Shown here one piece after another: positions 32,453 through 44,348 of a DNA stretch of 64,000 bases. Within the stretch, counting starts at the first letter, position 1; every line of letters starts with the position of its first letter. A program made the translations under genes and the position numbers. The DNA is from Siphonodentalium dalli (lineage: Eukaryota > Mollusca > Scaphopoda > Gadilida > Siphonodentaliidae): positions 279,585,614-279,649,613 of the forward strand of contig CP136064.1 of NCBI GenBank assembly GCA_032622095.1. Direction: 5' to 3'. The notes beneath the pieces are model-generated. The model worked only from the letters and a program-made list of their open reading frames with translations, was not told where the DNA came from and made no database searches.

Positions 32453-32958
32453 TCTTGTCTGCAAATAGTGTGTCTGGCATTTGCAGAATGAGGTCCCCAG
32501 AGGGTGAATTTAGTGACGCTATCGCGCACAGCGGACTAGCGTCACCAAACCCCCCTCTGTGGACCTCATTCTGCTTAGGCCTCATCATCTGGGATGTATC
32601 TACGGTATCAAATACACATTGTTTTTTGGTTACTTTTTCCCATCTGGGAAGTTTCTATATACCCTAATTTTCAGAAGATCGAGGATTTCTAATAGGTGAA
32701 CATCACCAACTGTTCATATTCTGCATGTTATGTCGTGCACTATTCATACATCTATTTCAATAGAAATTAGAACAGTTGACATCGTCAACTGGAGAACTTC
32801 AATATGATCATATGTCTCCCACAGCAATTGCGGTGTATAAGCAGAATGAGGTTCCCAGATGCTAAATTTGGTGACGCTAGCCCATCCGATATCGTCACCG
32901 CATTCACCCTCTGTGGACCTCATTCTGCAAATGACAGACACACTATTTGCAGGCTTGC
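32453..32958. mobile_element. GAATGAGG paired-hairpin transposon, copy 1
   Basis: Ends CTGCAAATAGTGTGTCTG and its complement CAGACACACTATTTGCAG. Two hairpins at 32483-32574 and 32841-32928 have arms GCAGAATGAGGTCCCC / GGACCTCATTCTGC. The linker (CATTGTTTTTTGGTTACTTT, then CATCACCAAC) is shared with copies at 35.4, 58.4 and 63.8 kb. No coding capacity. Confidence 0.8.
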
Positions 32959-33109
32959 CTATCAACACCAGCAGCTGTGTGCCAATTACAAGTTGGCAGG
33001 GTTTCTTCTGTTCCGCTGAGAGCCATCGCGAGATTCGTGACCACAGAAGCAGTGCTGCGAGTAGTGTGCAGAGACCTGGATGAATGGTATTTGCTCTCTG
33101 TTGGGGAGG

Positions 33110-33370
33110 GGCGCACACTTAGAATTTCCAACTGCATCCTCTTGAACCTGGGACATGGATAAAGAGTCGCCGTTTGAGGGGGGTGTTTAGCTTAAAATTT
33201 CTAACTGCACCCACCCGCCACTGAACCAGACCAAACTCCCATGTTAGCAAAATAGCAGTTGCAATCCCCCCCCCCCCCCGGTTGGAATTTTGCAACTGAT
33301 ACATCAACATTTCCAAATTTTAGACATTTCCAGTCTGACAACCTCCTAACGTTGGAAAATTTATAACTGA
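33110..33370. repeat. scattered AATTTCCAACTGCA-type motifs and a C run
   Basis: Variants of AATTTCCAACTGCA occur near 33122, 33198, 33283 and 33356, and a run of 13 C lies near 33270. Probably a decayed tandem repeat. Confidence 0.45.
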
Positions 33371-33806
33371 CAGCAATTATATACCAACATTTTGACTAAA
33401 TATAGTAAAATATTCTACTGTTGACATCTGGGACATGGTAGACGATTAATCACATTCAGGGGTTTACGTGAATTCCCGGTTTCTACGTGTAGTACGTCTT
33501 CTGAACGAAAGTCCGTTATAGATTAGCGACGGGGTTGGACTCGATCCCCAAACAGCATAATCCCAACCGATATCCCAAGCTGTTATGGACCGAGAAGATT
33601 TGGTCTAATCGGGCGTGAATCACACCCAAACTCATCTGTCACCACGTCCCTTTGTGAGGAGAAAGATAAGATAAGTTAAATTTTCTTTAAAAGTCGGAGG
33701 TAAAACAGTTTACAAACACAAGCTCTGAAGAAATTTTGACCGACTATAAAACAAATACATATATAAATTAAACACATAAACATTATCATATCAAGTGTAT
33801 ACAAGT
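33371..33806. other. non-coding, nothing recognised
   Basis: No repeat or frame of interest. Confidence 0.5.
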
Positions 33807-33810
33807 TTAA

Positions 33811-34173
33811 CCCTTTACCCAACAAACCGGCCAAAACCGGCCAAATAAAGCTTCAACAGCCTAAAATATCTTCGGTCTGTCTCAATAGAACCATACAAAT
33901 ATGGATATCATTGGAACCGGCTCCTTGACCACATTGTGATAGTTACAGTTATGCCCTGTGCCAATGCATTCTCTTATATATGCGAGTCGACCATAGGTCG
34001 CCTCGCATATATAAGAGAATGCATTGGCCTAATTTTTTCTTACATTCTTTAACAATTTTATAATTTTTAATGTGTTAAGCCAATGCATTCTCTTATATAT
34101 GCGAGGCGACCTATGGTAGACTCGCATATATAAGAGAATGCATTGGCACAGGGCCCTTCTGTTGGGTAAAGGG
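33811..34173. mobile_element. TTAA-flanked paired-hairpin transposon, type A copy 2
   Basis: TTAA at 33807-33810 and 34174-34177; ends CCCTTTACCCAACA / TGTTGGGTAAAGGG. Inverted in orientation relative to copy 1. Hairpins at 33960-34028 and 34079-34147, 69 nt each. The second has one C-to-A change in its inner stem. Confidence 0.9.
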
Positions 34174-34177
34174 TTAA

Positions 34178-35375
34178 AATACGTTATCATAGTTAAAATA
34201 CCTAACAGCGAAAGATAAAAAAATTTATTTATGGAGACTATTTTTTTTTTTTTTTTAAACACCATCAAAATCAGTATAATTTAATTTGCGACTTCCAGTA
34301 TTAAAAGAGAAAAGGAAATTAGAATTTGCTTGAATTTCATGTTTCGGAGGTTTTGGAATGATTTCAACGGTTAGCCAAAAATGATCTCCTGTAATAATAA
34401 TATAGACAAAATATTAGTGGTTGTGTTATTTACCTTTATTTTATAATTAATAGTTAAAATGATTAAAATGGGCTGGTTTGAGGTGTCTCTGGGCTCTGAA
34501 ATTCTTTCACTGGCTTCTTTGCACCGACTCCAATCCAGTAGTCCAGATACTATAAGCAGTAGTATACATACAACATTTGCACCATTCCGGATGGCAAGTA
34601 ATCAGCATTGGCAGCACACCAATGATTGATGTCCACCCAGGTGCATTTACATGCGAAAGGAATAGTTTCTGCAGATAATGCTACACGATAGTGATGGATT
34701 GAAACAACTGTTACAGTCATTTGCGAGTCTTCTCATTTCCCAAACAACCATTGAGAAAGAAAAAAAGTCATTGCTCACTGCACATCACTTCGTATTCCGC
34801 AGTTAACAGTGGCGTGAATGTTGCAGTTGTTTTCGAATTGCTTTGCATTTCAGCACAACACTATAATTGCACGTATCAATGGCGTCATCTGAGCAAATAA
34901 GCACATGCAGACCTCGTACCCAAGGCTGCAAAATTAACCCTTTATCTGAAATTAGCGTTCAAATACAGAAATAGAAATTTATAGCAGAATACATTTTATT
35001 AATGTTATGGAAATATCAAGCCAAATTGCTGCTGTTGTTGTTGTTGTTGTTGTTCTTATTATTATTATTAGTATTGCTATAAGACATCCTCGAAAAGCAT
35101 ACTGATAGAACGTATTAGATGAATATAAAATGACGATAATGAGGACTGACGATGGATAACAGAGAGACTACCGCCATATCTATCTACCAATTTTCTTCTA
35201 TCTCCTTCTATCTTATTCTTCTTCTTCTTATCTTCTTTTCTTCTTCTTTTTCTGCTTCTTTTTCTCCATTTTCTGTCTTCTTTTATGTATATGTATATAT
35301 ATCACACTTAGCACTTTGTAAATATTGCGCATCTCGCCAGTAACATGTGAATTCATGTCTCAGAGATTAAAGCAT
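34178..35375. other. non-coding with microsatellites
   Basis: A (TTG)n run at about 35026-35054 followed by (ATT)n, and a CTT-rich tract at 35195-35280. No gene recognised. Confidence 0.6.
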
Positions 35376-35820
35376 AGCAATAGCGTGTCTGTCACAGAAT
35401 GAGGTCCCCCAGAATGCGTTTAGTGGCGCTATCCCGCACAGTGGGCTAGCGACAAAATATTCACCCTCTGTGAACCTCATTCTGCTTAGGTCTCGTCTTC
35501 ACTAATCTGGGAAGTATCTATAGTCTCAAATTAACATTGTTTATAGTTACTTTTCCCCTTTTCTTCAGTTTCTATATCCCCTAATTTGCAGACGTTAGAA
35601 TGCATAATCGATGGGACTAATAGGTCAACAGCACCAACTTCAACTGGGAAACTTCAATCTGACCGTAAGTCTCCCACAGTTTAGTCCTAAGCAGAATTAA
35701 GTCCTCAGAGGATGAAATTTGTGACATTAGCCCGCTGTGGGGGATAGCGTCACTAAATTCACCCTATTGGGACCTCATTCTGCAAATGCATGAAAAAGAC
35801 AAACTATTTGCAGCTTTGTT
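35376..35820. mobile_element. GAATGAGG paired-hairpin transposon, copy 2
   Basis: Hairpins at about 35394-35484 and 35691-35783, more diverged than in copy 1, with the same linker. Ends AATAGCGTGTCTGTCA and GACAAACTATTTGCAG. Confidence 0.75.
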
Positions 35821-36009
35821 CGTACCATAATAAACTCATTTGTTCCTATCTAATTTGTATTCTTTGTTTACTGATATGGTGCTATGCTATACAATTCCCA
35901 GGAATTATGTGGGTGCTATTCATAATTTCAAGATCAAAAGTTGTCTCCCTTTGCTGTTGAAATAGACCGTCATATTTGCGGTTCAATAGTATAGAATTCA
36001 CCCATTGGG

Positions 36010-36620
36010 TTGGCACATGAGTAGTATTGGATGTCACTCTGGGTCACACCCAAAACCTGGTAGTCACTCTGGGTCATGGTCCAGTGTGACAGCCGACAGG
36101 GGATCCAGTATTGTAGTCCCCAGTGTTTGGGGGGGCAGGGGGACAGAGTGACAACCGAGATGGGGCAAATTAAGTGGCCGTCACCAGTGTTTGGAGGTGG
36201 TCAGAGTGGCCGCCGACAGGGGATCAGAGTGACAGTCCCCAGTGTTTGGGGTGGCAGAGTGACCACCGACATATGTGGGTCAGATTCCCGCGAAGGAGGG
36301 TGGGGCCAGAGTGATTCCCCACGAGCCAAGGGTGAGCCAGAGTGCCCGCCGCGGGGTGGGCCAAATTCCCCACGAGTCAGAGATTCCCATCGGCTGTCAC
36401 TCTGGCCCATGAGTCAACTTCCCCACGATTGGACCAGAGTACCTGCCGAGAGTGTGGGCCAGATATTTCACGATTGGGCTAGAGTACCCGCAGAGGTGTG
36501 GGCCAGATTCTCCACGAGTCAGGGATGGGTCAGTGTGCTCGCTCGCCGAGTGGTGGCCAAGAATCCCCACGAGTCAGGGTGGACCAGAGTGGCAACCGAC
36601 GAGGGATCCCAAAAGCAGTA
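36010..36620. repeat. GC-rich degenerate minisatellite
   Basis: Sharply richer in G and C than the surroundings. Phrases CCGACAGGGGATCAGAGTG, CCCCAGTGTTTGGGG and CCCCACGAGTCAG recur irregularly. Frames up to 180 codons are open on the plus strand, but the product is only Gly/Arg/Pro-rich repeat. Confidence 0.7.
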
Positions 36621-36638
36621 AACATATTTGGAAAGAAA

Positions 36639-37166
36639 AGTAACACAGCTCACGAACGTTCCGAGTTCTCGACTTCTAAGGACAGTGTGGCAGGCGATGT
36701 GCGCTCCCATTTGCTGGCTGGAAACACTAAATTTATAAGAAACACAGAGGAGTTCGGAGAGTTCGTGAAGTGCAATTGTTTTGGAATGTATTCGATGAAT
36801 GGAGTGTTGTGAAATGTACAAACTAACGTAAGAGTTTACTTTAGCAGAATTTACATAGGGTGAGGGTAGATATCACACGAAACATGTAAAAATCAATAAC
36901 GGTGGAACGCTACGCTATCGATCGTCCTCGAATAACATGGGCGATTTGGTGACTATTTCGACAGAAAGTAACACAGTTCGCGAACGTTCCGGGTTCTCGG
37001 CTTCTAAGAACAGTGTGGTAGGCGAATGGTGTTCCCCCTCACTGGATACACTGATCTTAGATTAGAAGCCGAGAATGTTGTGTGTTACTTTACCAGTGCA
37101 GTTTAACAAAACGAAAGTCTTTGAATGTATTCGAAGACGTGAGTGTTGTGAAATGTACAACCACAA
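36639..37166. repeat. 328 bp direct repeat with an internal foldback
   Basis: AAGTAACACAG...GAACGTTCCG at 36639 recurs at 36966, and GAGTGTTGTGAAATGTACAA at about 36799 recurs at about 37131. Within the second copy, 36966-37092 folds back on itself (CTCGGCTTCTAAG with its complement at 37060). Confidence 0.7.
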
Positions 37167-37306
37167 CAAGATAAGTACAAGAGAGGATAGTGATTTGGGG
37201 GGCTAACACCGGAATGGTCCAATAGACCCCTCATTTTTTTTAGCTTTATTAATAAATAATCAGGAAAAAAAGATAGCAATTTGTAAAACTTTTTTTTTTT
37301 TGGTGT

Positions 37307-37970
37307 TCAATTTCCTCCTTCTGGAAATGGTGGGTTCTTTGAACAGTCGATTTCGATCTTGCCCTTTGTCGTTCTGACAGTGAGTTTTCCAGATGATATG
37401 GTCTGTGTTGATCTGGCCCTTGGTAGATCTTCCGATCCCTCAGCAGGAAGAATTCGTAGTTGTTTAGCTGATATGTTTTTCCTGCTGAGTGGTGCATGTG
37501 TACTAATCGCTGTCCTGATTCGTTGGTATTCATCATACATCAGTTGCCTCTCTTCTCTGCTTGGCAACGCGGGCCTCTCCTCGTACTTCGGCGTCACAGG
37601 GGCGGAGGTGGTGATTTCCGCCCCTGGTGGAGTATGGCTGGGTGGAGTTGCCAATCTCCACATCGAAGACAGCGGCGGGGACCTCTGGGGTGACGTCGGC
37701 GTCCCTGTTGCCGCTGTCCACGTCGACGGCAGGGACATCCGATGTGACATCGGCGTCCCTGCTCCCTCTGGTGGTGACATCATCAACTGCCGGCTGATCT
37801 TTCTGCTGAGCGGCCAAGTGGGGGAACTGGGCGTCTCTCAGTTCTCCCTCTTCTCCACTTGGCCCTCCTATCGGCATCCCCGTGGTGCTGCGACGGGGTC
37901 TTCGTCTTTCTCCTCCAGGACTGTGTCTTAGTGCATTATAGTGCTTTATAGTGCACAGTCCATCCAACAC
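37307..37970 (-). pseudogene. unrecognised coding-like segment with a frame change
   Basis: On the minus strand two overlapping frames (37970 to 37533 and 37786 to 37307) each have protein-like character in part. The first is rich in Arg, Pro and Asp and holds a duplicated RDADVT motif (14 to 17 residues apart). The second holds PKYEERPALPSREERQ and a basic helix-like tail. They may be one reading frame broken by a small indel within about 37620-37680. GC content is higher than in nearby DNA. No family is recognised; a retroelement gag-like piece or a host exon are both possible. A plus-strand frame covers the same DNA and looks less natural. Confidence 0.3.
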
Positions 37971-38149
37971 AATGGGCCGTCTGCAGATCGCTCAGCACGA
38001 GGCAGACTTGACGGGGGATTAAATCCATTCCGCCAAGTCCGACAGAAATATTCACGGATCGCTCACGGCTTAGCGCGGAGTACGCATAAATGCGACCTGC
38101 CGCCCTGCGATCCGGAGACAATGTCCTGAATACTGAAGATAAGTACATG

Positions 38150-38528
38150 TTGTGGAATGTACTTATCTTACAATGATAAGAGTCATCTTTATCATATTTT
38201 GGGTGCCCTTGTGAAATGCGCGGACCTCTGCGAAACCACTTCTATGTATTAAAAAAAATTCTTTCTTTTTCTAAATCATTTTTGTTTCTTTTTGGTGAAT
38301 AAATATCTTCATCGACTTTGGCGAAGATGATCATTAAAAACAGACACTGTTTTTACAACAACATAACTTTTCTTTTGAATTAAGAATCAACACATTTACA
38401 ACTGATGATAAAATTAACCACATATTACAATCAACATTTGGTAATTACGTGAACAGTATTTTCAATCAATAATTGGTAATGCAATGAACATATTTACATT
38501 TGGTGATACATTTCATTAATAATTAAGT
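38150..38528. other. non-coding, nothing recognised
   Basis: AT-rich. Two near copies of an ATTTGGTAAT.. / ATTGGTAATGCAATGAAC phrase lie around 38436-38495. Confidence 0.45.
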
Positions 38529-39032
38529 TCACAATATACTTTGCAAGTTTGTAAAGTACATGTTTGGGTAATGTTTCTGTATCTTTTCGTAGTTTCTTTG
38601 GAACCAATCGAGTACTTTTCTGTCATTTTTGAAATAGTCACCATCAAAATTGAGTTCAACTACTACATTAGAGTAGCCGCATTTCAAGAAATGTAGAGCA
38701 AATATGCAGTAGATACCACACACTGTTGTACCGTGGTGTTGAAGACGTCCAACGTTAATTTTACATTCGATAGAATTTCTTAGAATGAATTATTTGATAT
38801 ATTCATCAATAACTGGTAATCCAAATGAATCGAAATATGTTGCGATGTTTCCATTGAAGAATATTGCAACCCAGTGTTCTCCTGGTTTGTCTGATGTGTG
38901 TGTATTTACTATGTATGCTTTTACATGATGAGGTTTCTCGTGTGGTAACTGATATTTTGCACACACCACACCATGCAACGGGGAGAGGTAAGGCGATTGG
39001 TCTAGTATATGCTGAAGTTCGCTAGTGTTCAT
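38529..39032 (-). pseudogene. PRO: adenovirus-type cysteine protease (Polinton PRO), one in-frame stop
   Basis: Reads from the ATG at 39032 (MNTSELQHIL; the frame is open a little further without ATG). The catalytic His is in GEHWVAIFF, the acidic residue in YFDSFG, the Gln in RLQHHG and the Cys in TVCGIYC, the classical adenain layout for capsid maturation. A TAA at 38792-38790, shortly after YFDSFG, stops the frame. After it the same frame continues without shift to the terminal TAA ending at 38529. So only this one change stands out as a break. Total length, about 167 codons, is normal for Polinton proteases. Next to it upstream is the integrase relic. Confidence 0.85.
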
Positions 39033-39099
39033 ATTCGTAGTATTTTTCACTGTTTCAGTTCAGGTGTTTGTAGAATGTATCATAGAGAGCTACTGAAAA

Positions 39100-40593
39100 G
39101 AATAATCCACGGTTCTTTGTTTGCACTCTGGAGACTGGTGTGTATTCTATAATGTAATTATTATGATATAAATAATAAGTATCTGCGTGATATATGTGAC
39201 TTGGTTCTGACCAACTTTTTCACCACAGAACTTAAATTTCTTTGATTGTTTTTCCTCCCACTCTCCTCGTTATTCTGTCAACAACTGATTCTATTTCGTA
39301 CACTTTACTGTCTTTTATACATGTGTGTTGGGCCTCATGTTTTTTTTATAAATTGATCCACCAACCACTTCACCAACAAGACAAGAAACTATGTATGTGA
39401 TTGGATTAGTTTGACAAATGTTCTCTATTTGGAAAATCTCATGAGTCCACTGGACTTTTTTTTACCAGTCCAGGTTGGTTTCATAACCCTTTTCAAATGT
39501 TGTCACTGACTTTCAACGTAAATTTTCCTTTTTTATTTTCTTTTCCGTATAGGTTTTCGATCATTCCAGCCTCAGTTTTCAAAGTAACTTTGGATGGTTT
39601 CGAATTTATGCTTCGGTGATAACTTTTGTTTTAAGAATCGATCAATTCTTCAAAAACATCAACAAATCTTAAAGTTTTATTATGAGTAAAATACTTCCAC
39701 ACACGAGTTTTTAAAATTCTTTGAAATCGTTCAACTATAAGCGCATGAATAAGGCTTCAATAAGCCTATTAACCCTTTGAGTGCCAGGTCCTATTTTTGT
39801 ATCAACCCATATACCCTGTGCCAATGCATTCTATTATATATGCGAGTCGACCATAGGTCGCCTCGCATATATAAGAGAATGCATTGGCCTAACAATTCTT
39901 TACAATTTTAATAATTTTTTCTTGTATTCTTTAACAATTTTATAATTTCACCCATACAGAACCCCAGACAAACATGAGCAGACGACACTCTTCTATATAC
40001 TTCTATATATGTGTGGGGCTCCCTGCAGGGTAATGGATGTTTTTTTATTTTATGTCCTAAAAATTGTAAGAAACATTTATTTAAAAAACATGATAAAAAA
40101 TTGTTAGGCCAATGCATTCTCTTATATATGTGAGGCGACCTATGGTCGACTCGCATATATAAGAGAATGCATTGGCACAGGCTTAAACAACCATCGAAGA
40201 CCTAATATTAAGGCTTTACCACACACACCAGATTTCTGCAATTATCCTTATGCTTCTTCAAATTCTGAAGATCGGCTAAATCTGCTTGCAATTGAATGTC
40301 AATTCCAGCTACAACAGTCTCTCTGCGTTCGAGTTTTCGAATGATTGGTTTCTGTAAAGTATGTTTCCACTTCCCTTGCAACAATTTCTTCACATCTATG
40401 AATTTTATATGCTTGTTTCGTTTTTTCGCTGCATCAAAAAGTTTCCTTACACCACCAATTTAAATTCCCAATTTTCTTCGGATCATAAAAAAACTTTGGG
40501 TTCCATTTTGCTTTTCTGCTCTTGACACCCGTTGTTGGTGTTATCCTATCTGATATTTTAGTTTTTGAATATTCTGTTTTTATATCTTTCATT
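39100..40593 (-). pseudogene. INT: Polinton integrase relic, split by a transposon
   Basis: The N-terminal part reads near 40590-40445 (KFFYDP motif), changes frame, then continues 40430-40208 with TLQKPIIRKLERR and QLQADLADL, which carries the first catalytic Asp. It is cut by the hairpin transposon at 39773-40182. On the far side the frame resumes with HALIVERF, which holds the catalytic Glu, and WKYFTHN..LRFVDVFEELIDS. The segment with the second Asp (D-N-G type) is missing, so DNA was also deleted. Downstream bits up to about 39100 contain frameshifted pieces of the C-terminal region (for example KVYEIESVVDRITRR, chromodomain-like). The gene is dead. Confidence 0.85.
39773..40182. mobile_element. 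TTAA-flanked paired-hairpin transposon, type B copy 1
   Basis: TTAA at 39769-39772 and about 40183-40186. The left end is CCCTTTGAGTGCCAGG, different from type A; the matching right tip is lost. Hairpins at 39830-39898 and 40108-40176 have the type A sequence with one change each. A short CCCTGCAGGG palindrome lies in between. It disrupts the integrase relic. Confidence 0.85.
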
Positions 40594-40629
40594 TGTGTGA
40601 AAATAAAAGTATAATTTACTTTGCTGTTT

Positions 40630-41060
40630 TCATTTTAGTTTTATCGCCAAAGGCTCCATAATGTAACTTGTTTCTTGCTGTCTGCCCATGTGTGTAACGG
40701 TAACGTCATATGTCATCTGACCCGTCATGGATTTAGAATTTTTTATTTGACTGTGCAATTTCTCCATGTGATCTAGCAATAATTCACCAGTTAAGTTCTT
40801 TGTCTCGGTAAAGGGAACGTGAATTCCTCGATCTAACCCTGGGCGAAAAATGGAAATTCTCATCTGATCTTTTGGTCCCGCGTTACATTCATATTTCAAT
40901 CTTTCCACCAGATTTTCGAAAATTCTTTGAACATCTTGAATTGGTTGTTTAAATTCTTGAAATATAACGTCGAATTTCTTTGATGCCGTTTTGAATCTCC
41001 TAGAATATTTGTCTGTCAAATTCTTAATGGTGTAATATTTATCATCATCGAGTCGTAATC
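40630..41060 (-). pseudogene. POLB: N-terminal fragment of a Polinton family B polymerase
   Basis: About 140 residues. The segment around ENLVERL, then PKDQMRISIFRPGLDRGIHVPF, LTGELLLDHMEKLHSQ and VTVTHMGR fits the N-terminal domain typical of animal Polinton polymerases (a P-x-D-x-(I/V) strand, a L-D-x-x-I-x-x-P-(F/L) strand, then a helix with E-(K/R)-(L/V)). The polymerase and exonuclease motifs are absent: the frame stops at 40630 right before the integrase, so the remaining about 900 codons were deleted. Upstream the frame runs through a CT microsatellite and a foldback, giving an artificial Arg-Glu repeat, so that part is not gene sequence. The family call is by pattern, less certain than for the protease. 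Confidence 0.6.
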
Positions 41061-41067
41061 GTATTCT

Positions 41068-41169
<102 letters not shown>

Positions 41170-41197
41170 TTCGCCATCGGAGTATGGTACGAGTCGC

Positions 41198-41326
41198 TTC
41201 ATTCTGAAATGACGGTTTGGCGAAAATCGCGTCCCTTTTATGCTCGCATACGGACATGCGCAGTCATCGGCGTTCGAGAGCATAAAAGCGACGCGATTTT
41301 TCATCACGCCGTCATTTCACTCACGA
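41198..41326. repeat. imperfect foldback with about 45 bp arms
   Basis: GAAATGACGG..TGGCGAAAATCGCGTC..TTTTATGCTCGC pairs with GCATAAAAGCGACGCGATTT..CGCCGTCATTTC. Probably a small hairpin-type element. Confidence 0.75.
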
Positions 41327-41639
41327 TTGCATGAGTAACGCACCGGACGCTCACCATGGATACACGATTGCAGAGTAACAGCATACAACATTTGCGAAAA
41401 ATGGCATTACCTGTGCACTTGAATACACAATGGACATGAACCATCATACGGTAACTGGGTTTTATTACTGGGTTTGTAACTGGTACAGATGTATGAATCA
41501 TCAATGATGATGGTGAAACTTATCCCGGAATTCGAGTTAGACACAAACATCGGAAAACAATTATCAACTAACGCCAGAAGATGATGTTACTGATGCTGAT
41601 CAATGTGTACTATGGTGTCCTATCTGTTTCCGCCACATA

Positions 41640-42035
41640 CTTTTTTCGCTTTCTTCGTTTGGTTTTTTTTTTCAAACGAAGCAAGCGAAAAAATCAAACG
41701 AAAAAATAATTGTTATTAATTCGCTTGGTTCTTTTTCTTTTTTTTCTTTTTTTTTCGCTTCCGTCGGTTCCTTTGTGCGACATTTTGTTGTTTTTTCGCT
41801 TTCGGTGGTTCCTTCGCTTCACATTGCTTCGGAAACTTCGAGAAGCATGCGAAGGAACCACCGAAAGCGAAAAAACGAACGAAGCAAGCGAAATAATAAT
41901 GATGTTTTTTGGCTTTCGTCGTTTTATTTTTTCGCTTGCTTCGTGGCGAAGGAATTGAGATTGAGATTATTTCGCTTGTGTTGCCGCAAAGGAACCGAAG
42001 CCAGCGAAAAAAACAAACGAAGGAAGTGAAAAAAA
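41640..42035. repeat. multi-palindrome of TTCGCTT/AAGCGAA blocks
   Basis: Repeats of (G)AAGC(A/G)AGCGAAA and their complement form several nested hairpins. The longest has a perfect 28 bp stem: GTTTTTTCGCTTTCGGTGGT onward at 41790 with GCGAAGGAACCACCGAAAGC at 41850. Overlapping frames on both strands are by-products. Confidence 0.8.
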
Positions 42036-42089
42036 TAAATGGCGGAAAGAGTACACCATTATATTCCATGCAAACACGCCGATGTCAGA

Positions 42090-43165
42090 AAAGTCGTTAT
42101 GAGAATTACGTTATACATGATCCATGTCACTCACATATTAATGATGACGATTAAGTCAACGGAGATAACTTAACTAAAATGCGCGGGCGTCAATGGTGAC
42201 GCCACAGCGTCTCAACCCCAATTTCCCTAAACGTTAATTCAGCTGTGTTTCCTTTTTTTCTTTTTTATACAAGAATGGTCATAACACCGTCCAAACTATA
42301 ATAAATTTATTCGGGTAAAGTTTGTTAATATGGACTACATCATTTTCTATACATGGATATCGCACGAAACAAGTAACAGTCAATAACGGTGCAAAGCTAT
42401 GTGCGGATATTTACAAGCCTGAACATATCACCAGATATCCCTCGAATAACCACAAAACAATTATGTAACATGTTATAACCAGATTTTCTTATATAAATTA
42501 GATTGCACATTTCACAACGCCTACGTTTTATAAAGCAATGCATTAAACCCGACCTGCATCCCTCTATCTCTTTCTGTGGAAATTCGTCGACTCCCTTTTA
42601 ATAGGATAGTCTACTGCACAGAGTTGCGCACGCCTTCATTCCAGTGCTTTAAGCGAGTTTCAGCAGAACATCTGCATTGTTATCACGGCGGCAACTCATT
42701 CGGCTCAAGTCTATGCTAAATACGCAGAGATCGGAAAACAGACGTTGACACATTATGTTACAGAATCCATGTTACAAGTCACTCACGTAAATGATAATAA
42801 CGTCACCGGATATCACTTATATAACATGCGCGGGCGTCGCTGACGACGTAACAGTGTTACGCTGTCGATTTTGCTTAACGTCAATTCAGATGTGTTTCTT
42901 TTTTATACAAAACTGACCATAACACCGTCCAAGATGCAGTGACTTTATTATGATAACGTTTATTTATAGTCATTGCATCATTTTCTGCATGGATATCACA
43001 CGAAACGTGTAAAAATCAATAACGGTGCAACACTATGCACGGATGTTTACCAACCTTCACATACCATATAATCGGATCACCCTCATAATTACCACAAAAC
43101 AACAAACCTGTGCCATTTTATAACCAGATTTTCTTAAATATATTAGATTGTACATTTCACAACGT
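42090..43165. repeat. about 650 bp tandem duplication, diverged
   Basis: ATGCGCGGGCGTC at 42179 and 42828, CATAACACCGTCCAA near 42281 and 42919, GGATATC.CACGAAAC.. near 42355 and 42992, and AACCAGATTTTCTTA near 42478 and 43120 mark the two copies. Part of the unit (ATATCACACGAAAC to AATAACGGTG) also occurs at 36870-36905. Function unknown. Confidence 0.8.
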
Positions 43166-43169
43166 CCAT

Positions 43170-43434
43170 TTTTTCGAAAATATAAAGAGCGTACGTGTCG
43201 TCCTTTGCCCCGATAATGTTATAACTATAAAGAGCGTTAATTAACGTCGGTTCTTTCCGGTATGTGACTCCACACAGATAAAGAGCGTTCAAGTCGGTTT
43301 TTGTCATGATAAGGTAAACATAAAGATCGTTTGTCGTGTCGTTTATAAATGTTCGGTAATGCGAATTTGACGTAATATTCTCCATTCCCACCAAAAGATA
43401 TATATTGGAAAATACGCTAAAATGGTACACGTAT
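43170..43434. repeat. ATAAAGAGCGT motif cluster
   Basis: ATAAAGAGCGT or ATAAAGATCGT occurs four times at about 43181, 43226, 43277 and 43320, and again at 49832 and 49871 on the other side of the large duplication. Confidence 0.6.
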
Positions 43435-44348
43435 TATCATAAATTGTACATCCAAATGGCATCACAATACATCATTCTGATACATGAATTGTAACTTGTT
43501 ATTAGTGACTCACCTTGTCGGAGTGGTTGTCATTTTGTTTATCGCGATTAATTCGTCCCACCAAAAACAGAAGAAATTAATGTATTGATAACTGGGTGCA
43601 CTTCAGACGTTATCATTTATTAAATCGTACAGTCGACGTAGTTGGAATTGACGTATATCTTTTTTTAATATTTTTTATTGAGATCAAAACATGAACATCT
43701 TAAAATCATTAGTTTGCAGAAATAAAAGACGACAACAATTGGGTTTAATAACATAGAGATGAATAAATGAATCTAGTGTGTTAATTAGGCTATGATTTTG
43801 AGGACACCTGGTTATCATATATCCGTGAAGATAGAAATCATTTAAAGAAGTGTACAAGTGCTATTCATTCTGTTCGTGGTGCTATACTGGTTAATTATTC
43901 TCAGTTTCAAAGAATTGTTGCTATATATCTGATACATGCACCAGAAACCGCGGCAAAGCGAGATTTATTAAAGTTGTTTATGTTAGACTATGAGTCTGTT
44001 CTAAAAAAAAATGAACGACATTCTCTATATCAGGCAGATGTACCCTTGTGAGATGCCAGTATTGGAGGATCATGAAAAGTCATGTGCTACTGACTGTGCG
44101 TTCTGCTATCTCAGAAGAAACTATATTTGACTGCACACTTGTACCACTATTTTTGAACAGGCCTTCTATACATTTCCATCCCTCTTGACAAATTGTATCT
44201 ATTTTGTGGAACATATCTTGAATTAGACAGACTCAAGTGTGTTATAATACATGAGCCATTCTAACATGCCATCCTCTGACGGTTCAAGGTCCCTCGTTTT
44301 TGCAAGAATATATGTATCTTGTAAATAGAATGATAAATATACCGTTAA

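Noticed and set aside
36076-36621. 181-codon plus-strand frame
   Set aside because: It consists of degenerate GC-rich minisatellite repeats and no recognisable fold or motif.
37359-37931. 190-codon plus-strand frame with a hydrophobic stretch
   Set aside because: The opposite strand has the more natural charged composition; this looks like its shadow.
41716-42154. Overlapping frames on both strands rich in Lys/Phe
   Set aside because: Products of the TTCGCTT palindromes; mirrored composition on both strands.
43170-43434. LTR retrotransposon ends suggested by repeated ATAAAGAGCGT motifs
   Set aside because: No TG...CA borders, primer site, polypurine tract or gag/pol frames could be found.
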